A stretch of 64,000 nucleotides of DNA from Halovulum sp039180525 (GTDB lineage Bacteria > Pseudomonadota > Alphaproteobacteria > Rhodobacterales > Rhodobacteraceae), in contig JBCDDF010000012.1 in NCBI GenBank assembly GCA_039180525.1, positions 1 to 64,000 on the forward strand, read 5' to 3'. The notes under the pieces are model-generated. The model made no database searches, had not been told where the DNA came from, and saw nothing but the letters and a program-made list of their open reading frames with translations. Position 1 is the first letter of the stretch, and the number at the start of each line of letters is the position of its first letter. Shown here piece after piece: positions 7,199 to 15,754 of the stretch. The position numbers and the translations under genes are program-made.

Positions 7199-9439
7199 TC
7201 AATCCAGCCGGGCGCGCCATTCGTCCTCGCTGAGGATCTCGATACCCAGGGCCTCGGCCTTAGCCCGTTTCGAGCCCGCCCCCGGCCCGGCGATCACGAT
7301 ATCCGTTTTGGCCGAGACCGAGCCCGAGACCTTTGCGCCGCGCGCCTCTGCCGTGGCCTTGGCCTCGGCGCGGGTCATGGTCTCCAGCGTCCCGGTGAAC
7401 ACCACCGTCTTGCCGGCCAGCGGCGAACCGGCGGTGTCGGGGGCCGCCGCCGCCTCGACCTGCAGATGCGCCAACAACCGGTCGATCGAGGCGCGCTCGG
7501 TGTCCTGCGCCAGCGTCGTGACCAGCGACAGCGCCAGGGTCGCGCCGATGCCGTCGATGCCGACGATCTCCTCCCAGGCGGATTTGGCCGGCTGGGGGAT
7601 GTCGGCCCAGGCGGCGGTGCGCGTCTCCGCCAACCGGGCGCGGCGGCCCTCGGCCTGTGCGGTACGACGTTCGGCCTCGACCGTCGCCTCCGCGGCGCGA
7701 TGCGCATCTGCCGCGGCGCCGGCGGCATCCGCGGTGTCGCACAGCGCCGCCCAGGTGCCGAAATGGCGTGCCAGATCGGCGGCGCCGACTTCGCCGACAT
7801 GGCGGATGCCAAGGGAAAAGATAAACCGAGACAAGGGGATATGGCGCTTTTCCGCAATAGCCCGGAACACGTTTTCGGCCGACTTGCCCCCCCAGCCTTC
7901 GCGATCGGCCAGCGCATCTGCGCTGTCGGGTCCGTGCCGGGCCGCGAGGGTGAAGATATCGGCAGGCTCCTTGACCCAGCCTTCCAGGAAAAAAGCCTCG
8001 ATCTGCTTTGCACCCAGGCCTTCGATGTCGAATGCAGCGCGAGACACGAAGTGTTTCAGCTTCTCAACCGCCTGGGCCGGGCAGATCAGGCTGCCGGTGC
8101 AGCGCGCCACGGCTTCGCCCGGCTCGCGCAGCGCGGCGGAGCCACACTCCGGGCAAGTATCTGGAAACACGTAAGGTTTCGCATCCTCGGGCCGGCGTGA
8201 AAGGTCGACATCCTTGACCTTTGGGATGACATCGCCGGCGCGATACACCGTCACCCAATCGCCCTCGCGCAGGTCGCGGCCCTCGCGGATCGGGGCGCCG
8301 TTGCTGTCACGCCCCGCGATGTAATCCTCGTTGTGCAGCGTGGCGTTCGACACCACGACGCCGCCCACGGTCACCGGGGTCAGGCGCGCAACCGGCGACA
8401 GCGCGCCGGTGCGACCGACCTGGATTTCGATCTTTTCCAATTGCGTCACGCCAATCTCGGCCGGGAACTTGTGCGCGATGGCCCAGCGCGGTGTGGTCGA
8501 ACGCAGGCCCAGCCGCGCCTGCAGCGCCAGATCGTCGATCTTGTAGACCACGCCGTCGATGTCATAGCCCAGCTTGGCACGGGTGGCCTCGATGGCGCGA
8601 TAGCGCTCCAGCATCTCGGCCACGCTCTCGCAGCGACGGGTTTCTGGATTGACCTGAAAACCAAGGCTTTCGAACGCCGCCAGCGTTTCCGATTGGGTTT
8701 CGGCCAGGGGCGCGGACATCTCTCCCCAGGCATAGGCGAAGAATTTCAACGGCCTAGACGCCGTGATCGTCGCATCGAGTTGGCGCAAAGAGCCGGCGGC
8801 GGCGTTGCGGGGGTTGGCAAACGTCTTTTGACCGGCGTCTGTCTGGCGGTCATTCAGCGCGGCGAAATCGGCGTGGGACATATAGACCTCGCCCCGGATC
8901 TCCAGGATATCCGGGGCGCCGGTCAGCCTGTCCGGAATGTCGCCGACAACGCGGGCATTGGCTGTGACGTTCTCGCCGGTGCTGCCATCGCCGCGGGTGG
9001 CGGCCTGAATCAGGTGGCCGGCTTCGTAGCGCAGCGCCAACGACAGCCCGTCGATCTTGGGTTCGGCGGTCATCGCCAGCGGCGCATCGGGGGCCAACCC
9101 CAGAAAGCGGCGCAGGCCAGCGACGAAATCCATGACATCCTGGTCATCGAAAGCGTTGCCCAGCGACAGCATCCTCTGGCGATGCGCGACCTTGGCGAAA
9201 CCCTGCCCCGGAGCGGCGCCGATCCGGTCGGTGGGGCTGTCGGGGCGTTTGAGATCGGGAAAGCGCGCCTCGATCGCGGCGTTGCGGCGTTTCAATGCGT
9301 CGTAGTCGGCATCGGAGAGATCGGGCGCGTCGTCGCGATGATAGGCAAGATTGGCCGCGTTCAGCAGATCCGCCAGCCGCGCGAGTTCGGTCATCGCCGC
9401 ATCGCGATCCAGCGCCTCGATCGGTTCATCCTGTGCCAT
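7199..9439 (-). CDS. ligA: NAD-dependent DNA ligase
   Basis: A 746-aa NAD-dependent ligase that seals nicks during replication and repair. Visible parts in order are the adenylation domain with the active-site lysine in EPKIDG, an OB fold, a four-cysteine zinc site (CPECGS...RCTG..CPAQ), helix-hairpin-helix repeats, and a C-terminal BRCT domain beginning near PLAGKTVVFTGTL. It is longer than the E. coli enzyme (671 aa), mainly through an Ala/Arg/Glu-rich insert of about 50 residues in the helix-hairpin-helix region. Start: ATG at 9439, or three codons upstream at 9448. Confidence 0.97.
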   Translation of the reverse strand: MAQDEPIEALDRDAAMTELARLADLLNAANLAYHRDDAPDLSDADYDALKRRNAAIEARFPDLKRPDSPTDRIGAAPGQGFAKVAHRQRMLSLGNAFDDQDVMDFVAGLRRFLGLAPDAPLAMTAEPKIDGLSLALRYEAGHLIQAATRGDGSTGENVTANARVVGDIPDRLTGAPDILEIRGEVYMSHADFAALNDRQTDAGQKTFANPRNAAAGSLRQLDATITASRPLKFFAYAWGEMSAPLAETQSETLAAFESLGFQVNPETRRCESVAEMLERYRAIEATRAKLGYDIDGVVYKIDDLALQARLGLRSTTPRWAIAHKFPAEIGVTQLEKIEIQVGRTGALSPVARLTPVTVGGVVVSNATLHNEDYIAGRDSNGAPIREGRDLREGDWVTVYRAGDVIPKVKDVDLSRRPEDAKPYVFPDTCPECGSAALREPGEAVARCTGSLICPAQAVEKLKHFVSRAAFDIEGLGAKQIEAFFLEGWVKEPADIFTLAARHGPDSADALADREGWGGKSAENVFRAIAEKRHIPLSRFIFSLGIRHVGEVGAADLARHFGTWAALCDTADAAGAAADAHRAAEATVEAERRTAQAEGRRARLAETRTAAWADIPQPAKSAWEEIVGIDGIGATLALSLVTTLAQDTERASIDRLLAHLQVEAAAAPDTAGSPLAGKTVVFTGTLETMTRAEAKATAEARGAKVSGSVSAKTDIVIAGPGAGSKRAKAEALGIEILSEDEWRARLD

Positions 9440-9913
9440 CCGCCCCATCCCCGCTTTGACCGGGAGAATTAGCGAAGCGGCCCCACCTTGGCCAGCGGCA
9501 GCCGATGGTGCATGCGGGGACAGGGCAGGAACGCGCGGCGGTTACGGCGACGGGCCGACGGCGGGCCAGTGGTCAAACCGATCACCTGGACCGGAAAACC
9601 CCGTCATACATGCCGATATCGAAAGCCGCCGCCACGGGGCCACAAGTGGATGCGGCCCCCCAGCTCAGCGGCGCCCCGGCGTGGACCGTTCCGGCATCAA
9701 GGCCCGATCTTGGCGCGTGGCCGAAGTCCTCGGCTGGGCCGCGACCGGGTTTAAACGAGTGTGAGCGGCGCCACGCCCGCGCCGCGTTTCTCAGCGCAGA
9801 CGCAACGCGTCAGGAAACCGGCCGGCCCGTTGAGCAATGGGATACGCGGCCTGCGCGCAGCTTCTCATCCTTGAAATGCGGACGTTGCGCTTGGACTGTT
9901 GTCCGGGCGACCC
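9440..9913. other. Gene-free stretch between ctrA and ligA
   Basis: About 470 bp without a convincing gene. Several frames on both strands are open for 60-165 codons, as GC-rich DNA allows, but none has a recognisable motif together with a ribosome-binding site, and minus-strand frames are broken by stops. It probably holds the ligA-recG promoter and the ctrA 3' region. A decayed gene cannot be excluded. Confidence 0.5.
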
Positions 9914-10630
9914 TCAGGCGCCGACGGCCAAGCGCGACGGCGCATCCTGAGCCGGGATCGGGTCGCGCAGCACGTAGCCACGGCCCCAGACCGTCTCGAT
10001 AAAGCTTTCGCCACCCGTCGCTTCGGAGATCTTCTTGCGCAGCTTGCAGATGAAGACGTCGATGATCTTCAACTCCGGCTCATCCATGCCGCCATACAGG
10101 TGATTGAGGAACATCTCCTTGGTCAGCGTGGTGCCTTTGCGCAGGCTGAGGAGTTCCAGCATCTGGTACTCCTTGCCGGTCAGATGCACCGGCACGCCCT
10201 CCACCTCTACCGTCTTGGCGTCGAGGTTCACATTCATCGGCCCCGTCGTGATGATGGACTGCGCATGGCCTTTGGACCTGCGCACAATGGCATGGATCCG
10301 CGCGATCAGTTCATCCCGGTGGAACGGCTTGGTCATGTAGTCGTCCGCGCCGAAGCCGAAGCCCTTGATCTTGTTTTCCGTATCGTCGAGCCCCGACAGG
10401 ATGAGGATCGGCGTTGCGATCTTGGACAGTCGCAACTGGCGCAAGACCTCATGCCCGGTCATGTCGGGCAGATTCAGATCGAGCAGGATAAGATCGTAGT
10501 CGTAAAGACGTGCCAGATCGATCCCTTCCTCCCCCAAATCCGTGGCATAGACGTTGAGGTTTGCGTTCGTCAGCATCAGTTCGACGCTTTTGGACGTGGT
10601 CGGGTCATCTTCGACAAGCAGCACGCGCAT
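9914..10630 (-). CDS. ctrA: Cell-cycle response regulator CtrA
   Basis: A 238-aa OmpR-type response regulator. The receiver has the acidic pair E7-D8-D9, phospho-acceptor D51 in LLDLNLPD and K in MTKPF; the winged helix contains the CtrA-typical KEYQMLELLSLRKG and FLNHLYGGMDEPE. In Rhodobacteraceae CtrA controls motility, gene-transfer-agent and quorum-linked functions and is often non-essential. I start it at the ATG at 10630, which has GGAGG 6 nt upstream. sciP lies 107 bp upstream on the same strand, and a CtrA-type half-site pair lies between them. Confidence 0.97.
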   Translation of the reverse strand: MRVLLVEDDPTTSKSVELMLTNANLNVYATDLGEEGIDLARLYDYDLILLDLNLPDMTGHEVLRQLRLSKIATPILILSGLDDTENKIKGFGFGADDYMTKPFHRDELIARIHAIVRRSKGHAQSIITTGPMNVNLDAKTVEVEGVPVHLTGKEYQMLELLSLRKGTTLTKEMFLNHLYGGMDEPELKIIDVFICKLRKKISEATGGESFIETVWGRGYVLRDPIPAQDAPSRLAVGA

Positions 10631-10688
10631 TAGTGACCTCCGGCAGGCATTTCCACAATACAACACTTGGTTGTGTATCGGCAAATGG

Positions 10689-10703
10689 TTAACCGGATCT
10701 TAC
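10689..10703. promoter_or_regulatory. Probable CtrA-binding site upstream of ctrA
   Basis: TTAA (10689-10692), seven bases, then TTAC (10700-10703): one mismatch from the CtrA consensus TTAA-N7-TTAA. It sits about 60 bp upstream of the ctrA start, where an autoregulatory site would be expected. The gene context makes it more credible than the motif alone would. Confidence 0.55.
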
Positions 10704-10737
10704 CGCTCGCGTGTGAGGCGGTGAGCGTCGGATCGGC

Positions 10738-11010
10738 TCAGCGGTACTTCTGCACCGCCGTGGCCCGCAATGCGCGGGTGCCATGCGCCTCCATCGCCAG
10801 GCGCCAGCCGTCGAGCTCTTCGCTGGACAGGCCGTACATGTCCTTGGCCTCGCCCTCTTCCAAGAGCCCGCTGCTGACCGCGATGACGACCATCGCCTTA
10901 CGCCGCGCCACCCAACGCCGCGTATCCCGCGATGGCAGATCGGATCGCGTCAGCTTGCTACCATCGGGCAAGGTCACGAAGACCGGGCCCTTCTCTCTTC
11001 GGATATACAT
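10738..11010 (-). CDS. sciP: SciP-like CtrA inhibitor (DUF1153)
   Basis: A 90-aa helix-turn-helix protein of the DUF1153 family. The core TRRWVARRKAMVV, SSGLLEEGEA and SSEELDGWRLAME matches Caulobacter SciP, which binds CtrA at promoters and blocks transcription of its targets in G1. Here the gene is immediately upstream of ctrA on the same strand with a 107-bp gap, so inhibitor and target are physically linked. It diverges from mnmA. A weak TTAA-N7-TGAA motif at 11067-11081 lies in its upstream region. Confidence 0.85.
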   Translation of the reverse strand: MYIRREKGPVFVTLPDGSKLTRSDLPSRDTRRWVARRKAMVVIAVSSGLLEEGEAKDMYGLSSEELDGWRLAMEAHGTRALRATAVQKYR

Positions 11011-11149
11011 CTCACTACCCCAGTTTCACTTTGGTCCACCCACGCAAATAGGTAGCGCGCCGGCCGTTAAGCGGGTGTGAAAGACGGGGTTGAGAGTAAG
11101 TCGAGTTTTAATATATTTCAGCGGGTCTTTTCAGAAGGTAAACGCAGAA

Positions 11150-12295
11150 ATGGATGCGGCCGCCGATACCGCCCTCAACTCGCTTGGCTTCGCCAAACCG
11201 CCCGCACGGACCCGGGTGCTGGTGGCCATGTCGGGTGGCGTCGACAGTTCGGTCGTCGCCGCCCAATTGGCGCGCGAAGGCTATGACGTGGTCGGTGTCA
11301 CGCTACAGCTTTATGACCATGGCGCAGCGCTGGCCAAAAAAGGCGCCTGCTGCGCCGGGCGCGACATTCACGACGCGCGCCGGGTGGCCGAAACGATGGG
11401 TTTTCCGCATTACGTGCTGGACTACGAAAACCGGTTCCGCGAAAGCGTGATCGACGAGTTCGCAGATGCCTATCTGGCCGGCGCGACTCCGGTGCCCTGC
11501 ATCCGCTGCAACGAACGGGTCAAATTCCGCGATCTGTTGGAGACCGCGCGGGATCTGGACGCCGACTGCATGGCGACCGGGCATTACATCCAGCGCAAAA
11601 TGGGGCCGTTGGGGCCGGAATTGCACCGTGCCGCCGACCCCGAACGCGACCAGAGCTACTTTCTGTTCTCCACCACGCCGGCGCAACTCGACTATCTGCG
11701 CTTTCCGCTCGGGTACCTAAGATCCAAGGCCGAGACGCGGGCTTTGGCGCAGGAATTCGGGCTGCCGGTGGCCGACAAGCCCGACAGCCAGGATATCTGC
11801 TTCGTGCCGAATGGTTCTTACGCGGCGGTGATTGAAAAGCTGCGGCCGGGCGCGGCAGAGCCGGGGGACATCGTCGATCTGGACGGTCGGGTTCTGGGCC
11901 AGCATGACGGCGTCATCCGGTACACTATCGGACAACGCCGGGGTCTGGGGATCGGGGGCGGCGCACCGCTTTACGTGGTCAAGCTGGATTCGGAAAGACG
12001 GCACGTCGTCGTCGGCCCGCGGTCGGCGCTGGCGACCGTCCGCGTGCCGCTGAAAGAAGTGAATTGGCTGGGTGACGCGGCGCTTGCCGATCTGCCGGCC
12101 GAGGGCATCGAGTTGGGTGTCAAAGTGCGCTCCACCCGCCCGCCGAAACTGGCCCGGTTGCTGCCCGGACCGGGCGACACCGCAACGGTGGAGCTGCTGG
12201 CCGCCGAAGAGGGCGTCGCCCCCGGCCAGGCCTGCGTCTTCTACGCCGGCGAAGGCAGCCGGGTTCTGGGCGGCGGCTGGATCACACGCGCCTAA
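11150..12295 (+). CDS. mnmA: tRNA-specific 2-thiouridylase MnmA
   Basis: A 381-aa enzyme that puts sulfur on uridine 34 of tRNA Lys/Glu/Gln. The PP-loop AMSGGVDSS, the catalytic cysteine in PVPCIRCNERVKF and the second catalytic cysteine in SQDICFV are all present, as is ATGHY. I start it at the ATG at 11150, with GAAGG upstream; the frame extends 20 codons further but the extra residues look like leader. It would take sulfur from one of the cysteine desulfurases in the suf operon. Confidence 0.95.
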   Translation: MDAAADTALNSLGFAKPPARTRVLVAMSGGVDSSVVAAQLAREGYDVVGVTLQLYDHGAALAKKGACCAGRDIHDARRVAETMGFPHYVLDYENRFRESVIDEFADAYLAGATPVPCIRCNERVKFRDLLETARDLDADCMATGHYIQRKMGPLGPELHRAADPERDQSYFLFSTTPAQLDYLRFPLGYLRSKAETRALAQEFGLPVADKPDSQDICFVPNGSYAAVIEKLRPGAAEPGDIVDLDGRVLGQHDGVIRYTIGQRRGLGIGGGAPLYVVKLDSERRHVVVGPRSALATVRVPLKEVNWLGDAALADLPAEGIELGVKVRSTRPPKLARLLPGPGDTATVELLAAEEGVAPGQACVFYAGEGSRVLGGGWITRA

Positions 12296-12345
12296 TCGGA
12301 CGGGCGCGGACTAAAAACGTCCCGGGCGGCATAGCAATCCCATTC

Positions 12346-12552
12346 GGCTTCGGGCCAGAGATTGCGGCGTATCCAATCTTCCGCGCCGTGGTCTACGGTT
12401 TCCACATCGGCGCCGGCTTGGGCGTGCTGCTGGCCCTCTTGTTTCCACGGGGCAGCCGCGGGCTTCGCTGGGCCTGCCTGTGGGCGTGGATAGGGTATGG
12501 AGTGATCTGGGCGATGGCGTTTGGCCAGCCCGCGCAAGCGATGGGGGTGTGA
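12346..12552 (+). pseudogene. 5'-truncated copy of the small membrane protein gene at 14798
   Basis: From GGCTTCGG at 12346 to the stop at 12550-12552 this DNA is collinear with the second half of the gene at 14798-15127, keeps the same frame and encodes nearly the same residues (AAYPIFRAVVYGFHI, then GLRWACLWAWIGYGVIW). The N-terminal third, including the first membrane segment and any start codon, is missing; sequence upstream of 12346 is unrelated. It abuts the first Imm11-like gene exactly as the intact copy abuts the second one. Confidence 0.8.
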
Positions 12553-13173
12553 ATGACTGAGGAAACGGTTTGGGTGTCGACCGCGCTTCATGAGGCTGAG
12601 CTGATGTCCTTTCATTGGCTGGAGCCAGAGAACCCGTCCTCTGAAGTCCTGCAGGGAGGAGCGCGACCTAATTTGAGAGGCGAGAGCCTGCCGGCAGAAG
12701 TTTTCCCTACTGCGCTCTACTGGAAAGCCGGGCATAAGCGGAAAAGGGCGCTGCCGATGGTATTCGAGGGCGAGGGGTGGGTCATCGTGCGCGAGGATTT
12801 CGCCGAGATCTGGCGTCAACATGACGCGGGCGCCGGCAACATCTATCCGGTCAAACTGTTCCAGAACAACAAGAAAACCCTGATCGAGGGTAGCTACTAC
12901 TGCTTGAACTTTGGCCAGGCGAAGAGCGTGATTGATGTCGAGCAGTCCAATGTGACGACCCACAAGGGAATACTGGTAGACACGCACCGGCCGGAATACG
13001 ACGCCCAGCCTGGGGACATCGTGGTCAGCGCTGCGGCCCTCGGCGGCCCGGACATCTGGGTCGATCCAAGTGTGCGAGGCGCCTTCTTCGTCTCGGAGGC
13101 CATGCGCAACGCCTTCCACGCCGCAAAGCTTGATCGGGCGCTGCATCTGACACCCTGCCGCCTGCTGCCCTGA
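12553..13173 (+). CDS. Imm11-like immunity-family protein, copy A
   Basis: A 206-aa protein nearly identical to the product of 15128-15748 from residue 90 on, diverging mainly in residues 25-60. The C-terminal pattern (PDIWVDPSVRGAFFVSEAM, then LTPCRLL) resembles the Imm11/DUF1629 family, typical immunity proteins of polymorphic toxin systems; I rate that as likely, not proven. The ATG follows the stop of the truncated membrane gene by 0 nt (TGAATG). No toxin gene is adjacent, so it is an orphan here. Confidence 0.65.
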   Translation: MTEETVWVSTALHEAELMSFHWLEPENPSSEVLQGGARPNLRGESLPAEVFPTALYWKAGHKRKRALPMVFEGEGWVIVREDFAEIWRQHDAGAGNIYPVKLFQNNKKTLIEGSYYCLNFGQAKSVIDVEQSNVTTHKGILVDTHRPEYDAQPGDIVVSAAALGGPDIWVDPSVRGAFFVSEAMRNAFHAAKLDRALHLTPCRLLP

Positions 13174-13179
13174 ACCCAG

Positions 13180-13420
13180 AGGTCCCGGGGCAAGCCCGGG
13201 ACGGTTCGCCCCTGAAACGGTGAGACCGTCAGGCGAACGCTCCGGGGGAGCGTTCGCAGGTCGAACCCGGGACGCGTTTCCAGGCGCGCGGGGGCTCCGC
13301 AACTCCGATTGTCAGACACACAAACCCACACGCCGCCCCGACCGGCGCCGACACCTGTGGTGGAGCCCTCCGCAACTCCGTGCTACGCCTCGACAACCCG
13401 CAAAACCGAGAGGCCCCGCC
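13180..13420. repeat. Palindrome-rich spacer, copy A
   Basis: This 240-bp spacer begins with about 100 bp that are also present downstream of the second Imm11-like gene (15755-15860). It contains two palindromes: GTCCCGGG...CCCGGGAC (about 13182-13202) and a perfect 11-bp-arm hairpin GCGAACGCTCC-GGG-GGAGCGTTCGC at 13233-13257. The rest (13290-13420) shows nothing recognisable except the leader of the M20 peptidase gene. Confidence 0.75.
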
Positions 13421-14794
13421 ATGTCCGCCGACCAGATCCTCGCCCATGTGGACGCCCAGATCGACGCGTCGCTCGCTCGCCTGTTCGACCTGCTGCGCAT
13501 CCCTTCGATTTCCACCGATCCGGCCTTTGACGATGCTTGCACGCAAGCCGCCGACTGGCTGGTTGCGCAACTGACGGAGATCGGGTTTCAGGCCGACCGC
13601 CGCGACACGCCGGGCAAACCGATGGTCGTGGCCCGGCATGCAGCGCCAGGGCCGCACCTGCTGCTTTACGGCCACTACGACGTGCAGCCGGTCGATCCGC
13701 TGGATCTGTGGCATCGCGACCCGTTCGACCCGGCGCTGGAAGACACCGAAGGCGGCAAGGTGATCCGCGCCCGCGGCGCCTCCGACGACAAGGGGCAGTT
13801 GATGACCTTTGTCGAGGCGCTGCGTGCGGTGAAGGACACCACCGGTAGCCTGCCCGGCAATCTGACCGTCTTCATCGAGGGCGAGGAGGAATCCGGTTCC
13901 CCCTCCATCATCCCCTTCCTGGGAGCGCACAAAGATGAGTTGAACGCCGATCTGGCGCTGGTCTGCGACACCGGCCTGTTCGACCCGCAGACGCCGGCGA
14001 TCACCACGATGCTGCGCGGGCTGCAGGCGGCCGAGTTCACCGTAAAGGCCGCCGACCGAGACCTGCATTCGGGCATGTATGGCAGCGCCGCGCGCAACCC
14101 GATCGGCGTTGTCGCGAGCATGATCGCGGACCTCCACGACAGCGAAGGCCGTGTGACGATCCCCGGCTTTTACGACGGCGTCGATCCGCTGCCGGCGGAT
14201 ATCAAATCCGATTGGGACGCGCTCGATTTCGACGCGGCCGCGTTTCTGGGCGATGTTGGCCTCAGCCAGCCCGCGGGCGAGGCCGGCTTTTCGGTGCTGG
14301 AACAAGTTTGGGCGCGACCCACGGCGGAGCCGAACGGGATCTGGGGCGGCTATACCGGTGCGGGCACAAAAACCGTGCTGCCGGCACAGGCCTCGGCCAA
14401 GGTCACGTTCCGGCTGGTTGGCCGCCAGGATCCCGACGCCATCGCGCGCAATTTCGAGGGCTTCCTGCGCGCCCGCCTGCCCGGCGACTGCACCCTTGAG
14501 TTTTCGGCGGGCAAAGGCGCGCCGGCCACGGTGATGCCAACCGACCGGCCCGAATTTGCCGCCGCGCGCACCGCGCTCAGCGCGGAATGGCCCCGCGATG
14601 CGGTATTCGTCGGTTCCGGCGGCTCGATCCCCATCGTCGGCCACTTCCGTGACATCCTCGGTACCGACTCGGTGCTGATCGGTTTCGGCTTGGACGACGA
14701 CAACATCCATTCCCCGAACGAGAAGTACAATCTCACGAGTTTTCACAAAGGCATAAGGTCCTGGGTACGGGTGCTCGACGCCCTGACCGGCTGA
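13421..14794 (+). CDS. M20 family metallopeptidase (dipeptidase)
   Basis: A 457-aa cytosolic zinc peptidase of the M20 family, closest in pattern to the carnosinase-like/CNDP dipeptidases. Metal and catalytic motifs are visible in order: LLYGHYDVQP, ARGASDDKGQ, the glutamate pair in IEGEEESGS, VCDTGLF, and NIHSPNEKY near the C-terminus; LHSGMYG marks the dimerisation lid region. The ATG at 13421 follows a long leader. The gene is sandwiched between the two Imm11-like cassettes; its product has no evident link to them. The next ATG is 3 nt after the stop. Confidence 0.9.
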   Translation: MSADQILAHVDAQIDASLARLFDLLRIPSISTDPAFDDACTQAADWLVAQLTEIGFQADRRDTPGKPMVVARHAAPGPHLLLYGHYDVQPVDPLDLWHRDPFDPALEDTEGGKVIRARGASDDKGQLMTFVEALRAVKDTTGSLPGNLTVFIEGEEESGSPSIIPFLGAHKDELNADLALVCDTGLFDPQTPAITTMLRGLQAAEFTVKAADRDLHSGMYGSAARNPIGVVASMIADLHDSEGRVTIPGFYDGVDPLPADIKSDWDALDFDAAAFLGDVGLSQPAGEAGFSVLEQVWARPTAEPNGIWGGYTGAGTKTVLPAQASAKVTFRLVGRQDPDAIARNFEGFLRARLPGDCTLEFSAGKGAPATVMPTDRPEFAAARTALSAEWPRDAVFVGSGGSIPIVGHFRDILGTDSVLIGFGLDDDNIHSPNEKYNLTSFHKGIRSWVRVLDALTG

Positions 14795-14797
14795 GGC

Positions 14798-15127
14798 ATG
14801 CGCGAGAACCGCGCCCGCGGCGCCCGGGGCATCGCCCGCATGCTGCCGCTCATGTTCCTGTTTCTTTTCCTGCCCATCGGCGCGGTCGCCGCAGCGATGA
14901 CGCGGCTCTACCTGCAGCCCGGCTTCGGCCCGGAGGTTGCGGCCTATCCGATCTTCCGCGCCGTGGTCTATGGCTTCCACATCTGCGCCGGATTGGGCGT
15001 GCTGCTGGTCCTCTTGTTCCCACGGGGCAGCCGCGGGCTTCGCTGGGCCTGCCTTTGGGCGTGGGTGGGGTATGGGGTGATCTGGGCGATGGCGCTTGGC
15101 CAGCCCGCGCAAGCGATGGGGGTGTGA
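14798..15127 (+). CDS. Small membrane protein of the Imm11-like cassette (intact copy)
   Basis: A 109-aa protein with three to four hydrophobic stretches (about residues 15-35, 50-75 and 82-100). I do not recognise a family. It begins 3 nt after the M20 peptidase stop and ends directly against the second Imm11-like start (TGAATG), so it is probably co-translated with that gene. A truncated duplicate lies at 12346-12552. The ATG at 14840 (MLPLMFLF) is an alternative start. Confidence 0.75.
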   Translation: MRENRARGARGIARMLPLMFLFLFLPIGAVAAAMTRLYLQPGFGPEVAAYPIFRAVVYGFHICAGLGVLLVLLFPRGSRGLRWACLWAWVGYGVIWAMALGQPAQAMGV

Positions 15128-15748
15128 ATGACTGAGGAAACGGTTTGGGTGTCGACCGCGCTTCACGAGTCGGAGCTGATGTCCTTTCATTGGCTGGAGC
15201 CAGAAGACATCTCACGCGAACACATGCGCGGCGGCGGATTCCCGAATTTCCGGGGTGAGGTGCTGTCTGCGGAATACTTCCCCACCGCGCTCTACTGGAA
15301 CGCCGGGCATAAGCGGAAAAAGGCGCTGCCGATGGTGTTCCAGGCCGAAGGTCGCCCCATCGTGCGCGAGGACTTCGCCCAGATCTGGCGTCAGCACGAC
15401 GCGGGCGCCGGCAACATCTACCCGGTCAAACTATTCCAGAACAACAAGAAAACCCTGATCGAGGGTAGCTACTACTGCCTGAACTTCGGCCAGGCGAAGA
15501 ACGTGATCGATGCCGAGCAGTCCAATGTGACAACTCACAAGGGAATATTGGTGGACACGCACCGGCCGAAATACGACGCGCAACCTGGGGACATTGTGGT
15601 CAGCGCCGCGGCCCTCGGCGGTCCGGATATCTGGGTCGATCCGAGTGTGAGAGGCGCTTTCTTCGTCTCTGAGGCGATGCGCAACGCCTTCCACGCCGCA
15701 AAACTCGACCGCGCACTGTATCTGACACCCTGCCGCCTGCTGCCCTGA
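15128..15748 (+). CDS. Imm11-like immunity-family protein, copy B
   Basis: A 206-aa protein paired with the copy at 12553-13173. From about residue 90 to the end they differ at only a few positions (K/N, V/A, E/K, H/Y), while residues 25-60 are clearly diverged; selection or gene conversion on the C-terminal part is suggested. Family reading (Imm11/DUF1629) is as for copy A. It is followed by the same palindromic spacer as copy A and then by the convergent haem peroxidase gene. Confidence 0.65.
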   Translation: MTEETVWVSTALHESELMSFHWLEPEDISREHMRGGGFPNFRGEVLSAEYFPTALYWNAGHKRKKALPMVFQAEGRPIVREDFAQIWRQHDAGAGNIYPVKLFQNNKKTLIEGSYYCLNFGQAKNVIDAEQSNVTTHKGILVDTHRPKYDAQPGDIVVSAAALGGPDIWVDPSVRGAFFVSEAMRNAFHAAKLDRALYLTPCRLLP

Positions 15749-15754
15749 ACCCAG

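Noticed and set aside
9440..9913. Possible gene or decayed gene between ctrA and ligA
   Set aside because: I translated minus-strand frames: the longest run between stops is about 70-100 codons, no start with a ribosome-binding site, and no recognisable motif. Left as gene-free.
10655..10680. ACAAC...GTTGT inverted repeat in the ctrA leader as a regulatory site
   Set aside because: The arms are short and imperfect beyond 5 bp, and no known regulator site matches; not listed as a feature.
13229..15190. A 653-codon open frame on the minus strand
   Set aside because: Antisense to the M20 peptidase and cassette genes, which have domain motifs and coupled starts on the plus strand.
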